From Haloarcula salinisoli (GTDB taxonomy: Archaea; Halobacteriota; Halobacteria; Halobacteriales; Haloarculaceae), in the NCBI RefSeq assembly GCF_019599405.1, contig NZ_RKLQ01000003.1:124001-188000 (forward strand): a stretch of DNA of 64,000 nt, read 5' to 3'. Positions 27,866 to 37,384 of the stretch are shown here, in pieces. Within the stretch, counting starts at the first letter, position 1. The number at the start of each line of letters is the position of its first letter. The translations under genes were made by a program, and so were the position numbers. The notes beneath the pieces were generated by a model, which was not told where the DNA came from, did no database searches, and worked only from the letters and a program-made list of their open reading frames with translations.

Positions 27866-29739
27866 ACTTAATATATCAGGTCAAAATAATATAAACTCTC
27901 GTTTACCGGAGTGAAAGTAGAACCCTGAGATTGGCTTCTGGTATCTCGTACACATGACCAGCAGAGGAAATTTGTTAGTCCCATGTAGCGCACTCCGTGC
28001 GTTGGGGTGCGATGACGCCCGCGCCGCCCTTACGTCTTTTTCGGCCATCATACCACTGTCAGCACGCAGGCGTTCCGCGAGTATTGTGGAGTCCGTTCCT
28101 TCGCCGTCCACAGTGGGGGTTGGACAGTCCACAGCCGTTTGCAGAACGACCAGCCTGTATCTACAAATTAGGTGGCAAACAGGTCGGCTGTACGCGCCGG
28201 AACACAGATTAGCGACTGCGTCGCCTCCGCGATGAGGACGCGGTTGACGCGAAAATGGTGGAACTCCCTCCTATATGGTTCCTGATACAATGAGGACAAA
28301 ACCCGAATACAGCGATTCTACACCAACATATCGGTAGTTTTATGCTCATAGACGTTGTCTATAGAGTGAGGGAAATCCGGACGGAGTAGTGTGGTTTTGT
28401 TGTGGTAGTACTGTTCGGTAGTGGTAGTTAATGTCCGTATTCAAAGTGGTTCTTCGTGGAATATTAGTTACGTCTACACCGCGATGACGCGGAGAGGGTA
28501 AATTCAGTTCAGTGGTAGAATTGAATCTGTGAACTCCAGGCACGGTGTTGAAATCCTCAGCAGAACTCTAACCACATCCCGGCGTCATCGCATTTCGACT
28601 CGGTGAATTAGTCCACTGAACTACCCCTCTCTATTGTCTCTCCCCTTCTTGCGTTCCTCAATGCTCAACACAATGAGGTCGGAGTCCTACCTGAGCAGAC
28701 ACCGCCCAGCTCATCGTGTCAAGGATGGGATGGCCCACGGCATCTACGACGACCGTGGAAGGGCCAAGCATCGGTTGGAACACGGGTGGGCGTCGCGCGT
28801 CCGTACTTACGTAAGTCTCTCTCAGAAATATACCACTCAGCGGTGCAGTTTCGCGGTGATGGAGAGCTTCGATACCCTGTCGATAGGAGTGCAATCTCTT
28901 GGAGTGTGTGACTCGACAGCGGCCAATTTTCTCGACGTACGAGTATCACAGACCAGGGAGTATGGACACAAGTAAATTTGAGACATGAGCTTTCTCTCAC
29001 ACGGCCTGAAAAACCGCACGGGACTGAGGAAGAATAGTATCAAAATTATATAATAGACAAAGTCCTGGTATATGTTCGCAATAGCTCACTCGTTCTTGCT
29101 CGTGGTCGCGAAGGACGGCTGCGATGAGGTTACAGCTTGAACTGTTGTATTGGACTTATACCTGGAGTCTCCGTTCAATGTGCTGCGACACAAGCAACTG
29201 TCAAACTGAGTAGCCACACTAAGCTGCGGCCTCTATAGTACTACACAGGGCGTACTATAATGGGTTGTACCGTGGGCAGTTCATGTAGCAATCCACGTGT
29301 TTCAAATCCACCGCTAAGTTTTGTTACTATCCCGGCGTCATCGAGTTGAACATGACGTTTAAACTCTGAAATAGTGATTGAGTAGTGGCTTAGCTTCACT
29401 CTGTAGTGCCTATAGATGCGGCACATCGCAGGGCGTACGCGTAGGCATCCCACTCGAACCGACCATCTCTCTACCCCCACAATCCAACACGCGGCTACAG
29501 GACGCCCGTAGAGCCATCCCAAATGACTCCGAGAGGGATGCATCCTCTTATAAAAATAAACCGCTCAGCGAGCATACTGTGAGTTTGAGGCTACGTGGAA
29601 ACCACACGAAGCACTCGAATAATAGTAATAATACTTATATAATTGTCTAACTACCAAATCACACATACAAAGTCTAACTCGCACCCATGCGATGTATCTA
29701 TACTCACCTTTTTGATGGGTGAGCGAATGGAACTGATTA
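27866..29739. other. 1.9-kb gene-poor region of the element
   Basis: I see no convincing gene here. The reading frames present have atypical composition for haloarchaeal proteins (many Cys, His and Arg, no acidic bias) and no coherent promoters. The stretch is AT-rich and carries several copies of an 11-mer ending CGTCATCG in both orientations (28010-28020 and 28482-28492 on the minus strand; 28580-28590 and 29333-29343 on the plus strand). It may hold decayed genes, an origin or an untranslated RNA; none of these can be shown. A TATA-like TACTTATATAATT at 29632-29644 could serve the R-M gene. Confidence 0.5.
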
Positions 29740-32700
29740 ATGCCGGATTCCTCCGCCCTCTACGATTCCCTTCGTTCGATTGCCGAGCAAACGGACGATG
29801 ATATGAGCGAGCGCGACGTTGAGAATCTATTTCTTGAACATGGATTCTACGATGCGCTTGACTACGAAGGCACGGGAACCGACCTACGGAGTGAGTTTAC
29901 TCTGTCCGACGACAGACGCCCCGACTACATCACTCTCGACTCGAATGAAGCTGTGACTGCGGTGTACGAGTTCAAAACTACAGGCCGCGACCTTCCACCC
30001 CACGAATCGCAGTTGTTCGGATATATGGAGTTTCTGCGGGCCGAATATGGGGTACTGACCAATGGGGAGGAGTTGCGACTCTATCAACGAGGCGAAGACC
30101 GCCCGCTCATCGTGGTGTCGATGGCGTCGATTACCGAGAGTGACGCCCGCGACCTCGTCAGTGCCCTCCAGAAACGCGAGTTTGACCTCACAAGTGCGGA
30201 TGATGTGAATGCGTTCCTCGAAGACCTCGACCCGATTCCTCTTGACGAGCAGGCCGACCTCGGACAAGAACACTTTTTCGACACCTTCCGGCTCGAAGAA
30301 GGCAGTCCGTTCGCCGACCTCGTGACCGGGATGATGGATTTGCTCGAAGAACTCCGCGATGAGCGAGAGGCGAAGTTCGTCAAGGGGGCTTACGACTTCT
30401 GGGAAGCAACCTATGCGAGCGAACCAGACGAAGTACCGGATTCGTGGGAGCCGTTCATCGACGGGAACCAGTCGTTACGGGACTTTATGTTCTGTCTCGA
30501 AAGCGGCCACGCCCTCCTCGCGCGACTCCTCCTGGCGAAAGCTACGGAAGACCACGACTTTTTCGCGGGAACCGGGTACGACGGGATGGACGATTACTTC
30601 CGAGGATTGCAGGGCTTCGGCCAAAGCATCAATCTCGACGCCTTCCCCGTCGCCGCCGACAACCTCATCGACGATATGCAGGACCAGCTGGTCGAAGGGC
30701 TGTTTCAAGACGACATTTTCGTGTGGTGGACTGATGGTTACGAGGAGCAACTTTCGCGAGGGCACGAAACTGGGCCAAATCAGTTCGAGGCCGTCGCACG
30801 GGAATCCGGTGGAGTCGAGCGGATTAGCGAAGCCACACGAAACCGCTTCAGTCGTGCTGTCGCCGAGGTCTTCTTCAACGTTCTCCGATTCGACTTCGGT
30901 GACGTAGAAGGCGACCTCCTCGGCGACCTCTACCAGCGGTATTTCGACCCGGAGACGCGCAAAGCTCTCGGGGAGTTCTACACGCCTCAGCCGGTCATAG
31001 ACTACATTATGGACGGCGTCGGCTACGAGCGCGGCGTCTCCAGTGAACGTCTCATCGACCCGGCCTGTGGTTCGGGGACGTTCCTGGTCGAAGCTGTTGA
31101 ACGGTATCTTGCCGACGTAGAACGCTATGAGGACGACCCGGACTGGAAAGACCACCTCCAAGACCTCTGTACCCGTCCACGCGTTGTCGGACTCGACATT
31201 CACCCGTTTGCCGTCTTGATGGCACAGATTCGGTTCGTTGTCGCAATCCTCCCCGCGTACCGTGAAGCGAAGCAATCCCATCCCGATTACACTATTCGTC
31301 GGCTTCCCATCTACCGGACGGACACCCTACGGAACGAACGCGAACTCACCGGGGCAGACCTCGGCGACGACGGGACGCGACAGATGACCTTCGACGCGAT
31401 GACCGAGGACGAGCAGGACGTGCGGATTCCCGTTCCGCTGCCGGTCGAAGTTGATGAGAACGAAGCCGCCGAGACGGAAGACGGGTTCCTCGTGCGCCGT
31501 GTTCGGATGCCGCTGTTCGACACCATCCAGTTAGAGACGGGTGTGGGGAACTTCGGAGAGTACTTCGCGGCCCTGCAAGGCGTTCTGGACACGGTCAAAG
31601 ACCACATGGCCCTTGCCGAGGAGTTTGGAGGTGAGTTCGACTGGACGTACCAGAGCGGTCTTGAGGAGCGAATTAACCAGCACACCTCACAGGAGTACTC
31701 CGGCGTTGAGGAGTTCTTCGCGCCCTACGTGAACGATATGCTGGAGAACGTAAGGTATCTCAAGGAAGAACACAATGACGGGCGGCTGTTCAAGATGTTT
31801 GAGGACACGGTGCTGGCCCTCGTCGTGAAAAATTATATGGAGTACGATTACGTCGTGGGCAACCCCCCCTACGTTCGTATTCAGAATCTTCCAGATAATC
31901 AGAAGGAGATGATGGATACTCTCTACGATGCGACCACAGGTAATTACGATATATATTGTCCGTTCTATGAGCGAGGATTAGATTGGCTCCGTGATGGAAC
32001 TGGTAAACTTGGCTTCATCACGTCTAATCAATTTTTTGTAACAAACTACGGAAAGGGACTCCGAGATGTAATCCGAAATCAATCTGAAATTGAGAAAGTT
32101 TGTGACTTCCGTGATGTACCGCTATTTGATGGAGCGACCAACTATCCTGCAATTCTCTTTCTGTCTCCAGAATCAAACAGTCAGGCCCGCACCGAGAACA
32201 AAATTAGATGTATTCGACTTAGAGGCGATGTTGAGCGGAATGAGGACGACCTTACTGAAATCGTTATGAGTGATATTCGACAAAACGAATCCAATCCGGG
32301 GCATAGAGGTGAATACGTCCATGTCTTTGATTATCCACAGAAGAATCTTGACGGTGGCTATTGGAGTTTCTGCCCCCCCGAAGAAAGAGACATTTTACAG
32401 AAAATGCGGCGACAAGGTGAAAAACGAGTACAAGAAGTTACAGATGCTATCTTCCACGGGACTCAGCCGGGATGGAATAAGGTCTATGTTGTAACTCCTA
32501 TTGATGCAGATAGGGTTTCCTCCGCTGATTCTGGTGATACTGTAACTGTCGTACCGCGCGGTGAATCACAAGAATACGAAATTGAAACGGACTTGTTACG
32601 TCCATGGCTTCAGGGACGTGACGTTCAACGGTGGCGTTGTGAGTGGACAGGTCAACACGTGATTCTCCCGTATCGAATTGAACAAACGGAAGATGGAATT

Positions 32701-33639
32701 GAAGTTGATGTGTACTCTCAAGAATATCTGAAAGCCAATCTTCCGAAAACGTGGGACTATTTCAAAGAACATGAGGCTGTCTTAAAGGAAAGAGAAGGGG
32801 GAATGATGGCGAGTCGTGAAGATTGGTATGCATTTACTTATCCGAAAAGCCACCATCGGTTTGAGCAACCCAAGATTATTGGAAGGCAGTTCTCGGATTG
32901 CGCACAGTTTATGCTGGATTCTAATGGAGACTGGTATTTCAAGGGTGCATATGGGGTACAGTTAGAATCACAGTATCAAAACCGAACTGACGAAATGTGC
33001 TGTCAATTGAACTCAAAGGCGCTCGATTTTCACTTCAAGCATATTGCTACTCAAAAACAAGGTGGTTACTATGCGTACAGAAAGCAATATATTGGAGAAT
33101 CTCCCTGCTTCATCACCCAGCATGATGAATTTGATATATTGGCGGAAACAATTGCTGAAATCACCAGAATCGTCGATTTAGAAACAAAAATAAACCGGTT
33201 CCCCGAGGCGTATCTCGGAACTTACGACGGTGAAATTGAGTACATCAATTACGAATGGCAAACTCGAAGGTATCCAGTCAACGCCGAAGTACAGGGAGAC
33301 GTGGATGGTGACTTCACGGTACAAGCTGGTCGGTCGGACACGATTAATGACCCAGCAATGTACTCTGATGACCGCGAAGCCCGGAAGCGTCGAGCCGAGT
33401 ACGTCCACGCCGCCGTAGATGGTCGCAATGTCAAGAGTGGTGAGGAAACGACTATTCCCATCCCTCGGAGCGATGACGGCGTTGTTGAACTGCTGAACCG
33501 CCTCGATGACGACCGCGATGAGGTGGCGGCGACGAACATCGAAGAACTGGAAGGAGAGATTGACGACGCGGTGTATGACTTGTTCAACTTGACCGAGGAG
33601 GAGCGTGAGGTCGTGGAGGACTACCTCGAAGTGTTCTGA
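29740..33639 (+). CDS. Single-chain type IIG restriction-modification enzyme (Eco57I-like)
   Basis: A 1299-aa protein combining nuclease, N6-adenine methyltransferase and target recognition. The N-terminal PD-(D/E)XK-like site is RRPDYITL..AVYEFKTTG (residues about 63-85). Methyltransferase motif I is DPACGSGTFLVEAVERY near residue 437, and the catalytic motif IV is NPPYVR at residue 708. The TaqI-like specificity part follows (LRPWLQGRDVQRW, ITSNQFFVTNYGKGLR). The length is normal for the group. Base composition changes inside the gene: the stretch from about 31830 to 33190 is clearly AT-richer than the N-terminal part. There is no separate methyltransferase or S gene, as expected for type IIG. 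Defence cargo of the integrated element. Confidence 0.88.
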   Translation: MPDSSALYDSLRSIAEQTDDDMSERDVENLFLEHGFYDALDYEGTGTDLRSEFTLSDDRRPDYITLDSNEAVTAVYEFKTTGRDLPPHESQLFGYMEFLRAEYGVLTNGEELRLYQRGEDRPLIVVSMASITESDARDLVSALQKREFDLTSADDVNAFLEDLDPIPLDEQADLGQEHFFDTFRLEEGSPFADLVTGMMDLLEELRDEREAKFVKGAYDFWEATYASEPDEVPDSWEPFIDGNQSLRDFMFCLESGHALLARLLLAKATEDHDFFAGTGYDGMDDYFRGLQGFGQSINLDAFPVAADNLIDDMQDQLVEGLFQDDIFVWWTDGYEEQLSRGHETGPNQFEAVARESGGVERISEATRNRFSRAVAEVFFNVLRFDFGDVEGDLLGDLYQRYFDPETRKALGEFYTPQPVIDYIMDGVGYERGVSSERLIDPACGSGTFLVEAVERYLADVERYEDDPDWKDHLQDLCTRPRVVGLDIHPFAVLMAQIRFVVAILPAYREAKQSHPDYTIRRLPIYRTDTLRNERELTGADLGDDGTRQMTFDAMTEDEQDVRIPVPLPVEVDENEAAETEDGFLVRRVRMPLFDTIQLETGVGNFGEYFAALQGVLDTVKDHMALAEEFGGEFDWTYQSGLEERINQHTSQEYSGVEEFFAPYVNDMLENVRYLKEEHNDGRLFKMFEDTVLALVVKNYMEYDYVVGNPPYVRIQNLPDNQKEMMDTLYDATTGNYDIYCPFYERGLDWLRDGTGKLGFITSNQFFVTNYGKGLRDVIRNQSEIEKVCDFRDVPLFDGATNYPAILFLSPESNSQARTENKIRCIRLRGDVERNEDDLTEIVMSDIRQNESNPGHRGEYVHVFDYPQKNLDGGYWSFCPPEERDILQKMRRQGEKRVQEVTDAIFHGTQPGWNKVYVVTPIDADRVSSADSGDTVTVVPRGESQEYEIETDLLRPWLQGRDVQRWRCEWTGQHVILPYRIEQTEDGIEVDVYSQEYLKANLPKTWDYFKEHEAVLKEREGGMMASREDWYAFTYPKSHHRFEQPKIIGRQFSDCAQFMLDSNGDWYFKGAYGVQLESQYQNRTDEMCCQLNSKALDFHFKHIATQKQGGYYAYRKQYIGESPCFITQHDEFDILAETIAEITRIVDLETKINRFPEAYLGTYDGEIEYINYEWQTRRYPVNAEVQGDVDGDFTVQAGRSDTINDPAMYSDDREARKRRAEYVHAAVDGRNVKSGEETTIPIPRSDDGVVELLNRLDDDRDEVAATNIEELEGEIDDAVYDLFNLTEEEREVVEDYLEVF

Positions 33640-33686
33640 CTATCTCCCGCCGTCATCGCGTTGGTTCACGAGAAAGTCGTAATCAA

Positions 33687-34274
33687 TTAGTCGTCGTCCA
33701 CCTTCTCGGATAATTTTCTTATCTTCTCCAGTATATCCTCCAATTCTTCTTCCGTCACGACCGGCTCCTCCGTTTGATTTCTCGCAGTTTTTTCAATCTC
33801 TTGTCTGGCAAACTCTCCACGTTGGAGGCCGTACTTTGCGATAAAATTCACCAAGTCAACTAAGGACACAATCATGTATGAGAAAATAGCGATAAGCACT
33901 ATCATCGCAATAGGGGAGTAGTAGACAAAGTCGAGGACTGTAGCAAGGAGAATCAGCCCTAATGGGATATATAGATTATATTGAAAAGTAGTGATTAGGT
34001 TATCGTACTCTCCAATCTTCTGCCAAGCGTAAATGAATAGCTTATCGCTGAACGATGTGACGAGAGCCAATCCCGCGAGAACAATCGAGAAGATTGAGGC
34101 AGAAACGACAATAATTGTGTTGAGCATACTATCAGCGGCTGATTTTGGAACGTCACCTCCTGTGAGAATATATACGGAGAATAGCACTATGACGCCAACA
34201 AAAGTATCCCAGCTCAAAATGAGCCGGGAAACACCCATATCTGCGAGTCGTTTTAGAATACTCTTTTCATACAT
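33687..34274 (-). CDS. Four-helix membrane protein of a two-gene pair
   Basis: A 195-aa protein. Four membrane helices lie at about residues 17-38, 48-72, 98-118 and 121-143, followed by a charged C-terminal coiled coil (EEELEDILEKIRKLSEKVDDD). The ATG overlaps the stop of the upstream 290-aa gene (TGATG), so the two are co-translated. No family is recognised. The arrangement (small four-helix membrane protein coupled to a cytosolic protein of about 300 aa, next to an R-M gene) resembles Kiwa-type defence pairs in architecture only; homology is not shown. Confidence 0.65.
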   Translation of the reverse strand: MYEKSILKRLADMGVSRLILSWDTFVGVIVLFSVYILTGGDVPKSAADSMLNTIIVVSASIFSIVLAGLALVTSFSDKLFIYAWQKIGEYDNLITTFQYNLYIPLGLILLATVLDFVYYSPIAMIVLIAIFSYMIVSLVDLVNFIAKYGLQRGEFARQEIEKTARNQTEEPVVTEEELEDILEKIRKLSEKVDDD

Positions 34275-35146
34275 CACTCGATATTTTGCTCAAGCCGCGC
34301 AAGAGCGTTGTCAATCTCTGTTTTTAGTGCTTGTTTCCTCGCTTCTGTTTTGTTATTTATCTCTCTCCGTACACGGATAGGGACATTTTCGCTCCGAACG
34401 TCCACCTCCTCACCGTCGGCCTCTTTCCCGATAACTCGCGCTGTCCCATAGCCCTCCTGAGCGAGATTCAAGCCGCTATCGAACAGCGGGACATTTTCGA
34501 GGATAATTCCGTCGTCTCCTCCATCCGCTCGTAGGGTGAGATTTTCGATGCCACCCTCCTCCAGAAACTCATCCATCTTATCGGACCCCGCTGTGCTGCG
34601 TGGGTTTGTGGGATGGAGACTGGTAAATCGAATTGAGGCGACCTCTGTGATTGCGTCCAATTTCTCCATGAACTTCTCTTTGTCAATAAGGGGGGCAATC
34701 TCAAGCGTCTCTACCCCTTCATGAAGGCTGTTGAACGCATATTCGAGAACACGATACGGAGCTTTTGGCCCGACGTTTCGTCGGTATTCGTACGCCATGA
34801 CCGAAGTACGCACATCAATCAAAAAGAAGGAAACGTCAGCAGTTTCCATTTCTGTCTCGACGTAGTCTTTTGTTTCTTCGTCAAGCACCTTATCTTCTCG
34901 ACCTGTATGCTTCCCTAATTTACCGTATATAAGATACTCATCTGTCCCCACTCCGGCATAATTCCACTCACCTCGATTGATGTACCCTTCTCCATCGGTA
35001 TCTTCCAGCAATCTTGTCAGATTCGTGTCGTAGTCGATAACTTCCAAGAGATTCTGCTTACGACGTTCTATCTCCTCCAAATCATCTGTAAAGTGCTGCA
35101 ACTTAGTCTCGAAACTCAGTCGGGCGAACCGAACCGTCGTACTCAT
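34274..35146 (-). CDS. Cytosolic partner protein (unrecognised, 290 aa)
   Basis: A 290-aa protein without signal peptide or membrane segments. An N-terminal alpha-helical part (residues 1-35) is followed by a mixed domain containing DVSFFLIDVRTSVMAYEYR (about 104-122), a RFTSLHPTNPRS element (about 180-191) and a charged C-terminal helix (NKTEARKQALKTEIDNALARLEQ). The short element with paired prolines could be a nucleotide- or nucleic-acid-binding loop, but this is speculation. It is translationally coupled to the membrane protein gene. Likely a defence or toxin/sensor pair; not assigned. Confidence 0.65.
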   Translation of the reverse strand: MSTTVRFARLSFETKLQHFTDDLEEIERRKQNLLEVIDYDTNLTRLLEDTDGEGYINRGEWNYAGVGTDEYLIYGKLGKHTGREDKVLDEETKDYVETEMETADVSFFLIDVRTSVMAYEYRRNVGPKAPYRVLEYAFNSLHEGVETLEIAPLIDKEKFMEKLDAITEVASIRFTSLHPTNPRSTAGSDKMDEFLEEGGIENLTLRADGGDDGIILENVPLFDSGLNLAQEGYGTARVIGKEADGEEVDVRSENVPIRVRREINNKTEARKQALKTEIDNALARLEQNIE

Positions 35147-35346
35147 ACGTACTTCCCTGTTTACAACATTATAATACTACTGTAGGTGTGACATGACTGA
35201 GTTTGGTTACACGGAAGTAACGAAACTGGCAGTGGTAGATGGTAGCCTGACCGGATACAGAGATTTATTATACCACGTTTTGATTCCTCGCCGCCTCATC
35301 GTGTTACGGTTGATTATGCCATAGGGGACAAACTCGCCTGGGTTCG

Positions 35347-35922
35347 CTATTCCATCTCTTGTAGTTGAGCTTCGCGTTTCGCTTGGTGATATTCTTCCGG
35401 GCGGAATACCTGCGGGTAATTCTCGATGAATTTCTTGAGCTTCGGATAGGAGTACGGTTCTTCGGGATTCGTTCGCCACATATCGTACCGCTCTCGGGGA
35501 ATGTTGTGCGTTTCAAATGACGACGAAAAGTGGGAACCATTGGATTCGTGGTGAATCAAGGCAATATCGAACGAGAAATCTACAGAATCTGCTGTCTCGT
35601 CACAGGTGGGACAAGAGAACTCCGGTGACTTGGGGAGGTCACTCGGGACTACATCGTAGTAGTCCAGCGCCTTGGCGCATTCATCACACAAGTTCGAGTA
35701 TTGTCCGAGAAAGACTGCCCACTCGGAGTCGGATACTTCGCTCACTGGTTTCAGCGCGTCTTCGTCGGGAACAGAAACGCCGTAATCACAGAGAGCTTCT
35801 CCGTCTTTGATAATGTGGTCACGGGGAGACGAAATACCCGTTTTTCCTTGCATTCGATAGTAGATGTGAAATGAGGTTGAGTCAGTAGCGTCCATATATA
35901 TCGCTACACACTCCTCCTGCAT
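35347..35922 (-). CDS. Cys-rich (possible zinc-binding) hypothetical protein
   Basis: A 191-aa protein (ATG at 35922, MQEECVAIYMD). Two CxxC pairs, NLCDECAKAL (about residue 81) and FSCPTCDETAD (about 104), are 22 residues apart and would form one zinc ribbon. The flanking regions resemble nothing I recognise. It is monocistronic, with about 200 nt on each side. Accessory cargo of the element. Confidence 0.6.
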   Translation of the reverse strand: MQEECVAIYMDATDSTSFHIYYRMQGKTGISSPRDHIIKDGEALCDYGVSVPDEDALKPVSEVSDSEWAVFLGQYSNLCDECAKALDYYDVVPSDLPKSPEFSCPTCDETADSVDFSFDIALIHHESNGSHFSSSFETHNIPRERYDMWRTNPEEPYSYPKLKKFIENYPQVFRPEEYHQAKREAQLQEME

Positions 35923-36169
35923 AGTTCTTATCAATTTTCTTACTATAGACTTAACGCTCTATCTTTAAGTCTTTACTTCGCTGTGGGCTGTTGGAAACCG
36001 GACGCACTTAGCTAAAGAGACTGGCTTTGTTCGGCATCTGACGGGCCAAGCGACGAGCTATCAGACACAACAGTGTTTGAATAGTTGCGCCCCCTCCTCG
36101 CGTATTGACTTGATAGAGCGAAACAGAACGAACTTCCGATGAATTGAGGCGGTGTATCTTGAGGTTGAG

Positions 36170-37330
36170 TTACCTGCCAAAGTCCGGCTCTTGAGCAAAC
36201 CCGAAGGCGTTCCAAATATCTTCTATCACTTGGTCAATCATCTCATCAGTAGAATCAGAGTAGTCCTGAATTGCCATCTCTGGAAGGAGTGCCATATTAC
36301 GGTCTAAGACTCCGCTCATCTCTGGGCTGTGAACTGGCGTTTCAATCTCAATACCCTCCGCACCGATTAGGGAAACGAATAGGAATATTGGCAGTGGTAC
36401 GTCTTCTTCCTCCAAGAACTCCAGATAGTCCGGGAGAGTGTGCTCAAGCATTTCTCTTACAACGACTGCTGAAAACGTGTCTTCCCCATCATCGAATGGA
36501 GCACCAAAGGGGAAACCGTTTACCGTCTCTATGATTCCGTTCCTGTAGATTTGGATGTATCCAGAGGGGTCATCAGAAGGGCAATATTTGACGAGTCCAT
36601 CCAGATTGTACCGGTTTCCGTGGGGCCGGACCTGTCTCTGTAAACTATCCGGAGCATCAAACACATCGAATGATTCGATGACCCGCGAATCTCTACCCGC
36701 ACTGAATGCACGTAGTGGGATGAGATGTATTGCTATGAGTGGCGAATCAGCGATTTCAACAGGAGTATCATTAGCACGAATGTCTGCGAGACGGTCTGCT
36801 CGATAGTCCCGTATTTTCTCTGCATTAGTCTCTGATAGAATAAATTCCCTTCTCAGTTCTTCAACGTCAAGTGGGTATTTGCCGTTACTACTTCGCGCAT
36901 AGAATTTGTCGTGACCACCGAGAGTCACCCTGTGTGGGCTTCTGAAACTTTCTCTCACTCTAACGACTATTACGTGTTCGTCACTGTTCACCTCGATGGC
37001 CCTTACATCATATCCTGGTATTCGAGGGTTGACCCCGTCTCGAATAATGCTATCCAGTCTGCCAACTTCCTCATCTACGTCTGACATTTCCAAGTCATGG
37101 AAATCGACTGGTTCTCCACTATTATCGTCTTCCTCAATCCCGTAGATTAGGTCCCCTCCTTGCGTGTTTGCAAACGAGGAGGCTTCCTTAGCCAGCGTCT
37201 TCCGGTCGCCGCGTGTCTCTGGTAATTCCTGCTTGTATTCAATGGTCTTCCCCTCCAAAACGGCGTGGTCAATAAGCTCTTGCAAATCTGCTTCTATTAT
37301 GTCGTCAAGTGGTTTCTCTATCACATGCAA
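36170..37330 (-). CDS. AlbA_2 / Schlafen-like domain protein
   Basis: A 386-aa protein. The N-terminal AlbA_2 (Schlafen-type) domain shows EGKTIEYKQEL (residues about 26-36), KTLAKEASSFANTQGGDLIYGIEED (about 44-68), and HKFYARSSNGKYPLDVEELRREF-like motifs (GHDKFYARSSNGKYPLDVEE near 138). The C-terminal 190 residues are unassigned. AlbA_2 proteins bind nucleic acid, and some act as nucleases in phage-defence loci. It lies between the Cys-rich gene and the integrase on the same strand. Confidence 0.78.
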   Translation of the reverse strand: MHVIEKPLDDIIEADLQELIDHAVLEGKTIEYKQELPETRGDRKTLAKEASSFANTQGGDLIYGIEEDDNSGEPVDFHDLEMSDVDEEVGRLDSIIRDGVNPRIPGYDVRAIEVNSDEHVIVVRVRESFRSPHRVTLGGHDKFYARSSNGKYPLDVEELRREFILSETNAEKIRDYRADRLADIRANDTPVEIADSPLIAIHLIPLRAFSAGRDSRVIESFDVFDAPDSLQRQVRPHGNRYNLDGLVKYCPSDDPSGYIQIYRNGIIETVNGFPFGAPFDDGEDTFSAVVVREMLEHTLPDYLEFLEEEDVPLPIFLFVSLIGAEGIEIETPVHSPEMSGVLDRNMALLPEMAIQDYSDSTDEMIDQVIEDIWNAFGFAQEPDFGR

Positions 37331-37384
37331 ATAAGGACTCTATAGCAACATGAATCTATTCTCGTTGGAATAAATAGATGTGAG

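Noticed and set aside
28634-28975. 113-codon plus-strand frame in the gene-poor part of the element
   Set aside because: Cys/His/Ser-rich, not acidic, with similar-length frames on the other strand and no motif.
27866-29739. Virus structural or replication genes in the element
   Set aside because: No frame here or elsewhere in the element resembles capsid, terminase, Rep/Orc or conjugation proteins, so the element is not called a provirus.
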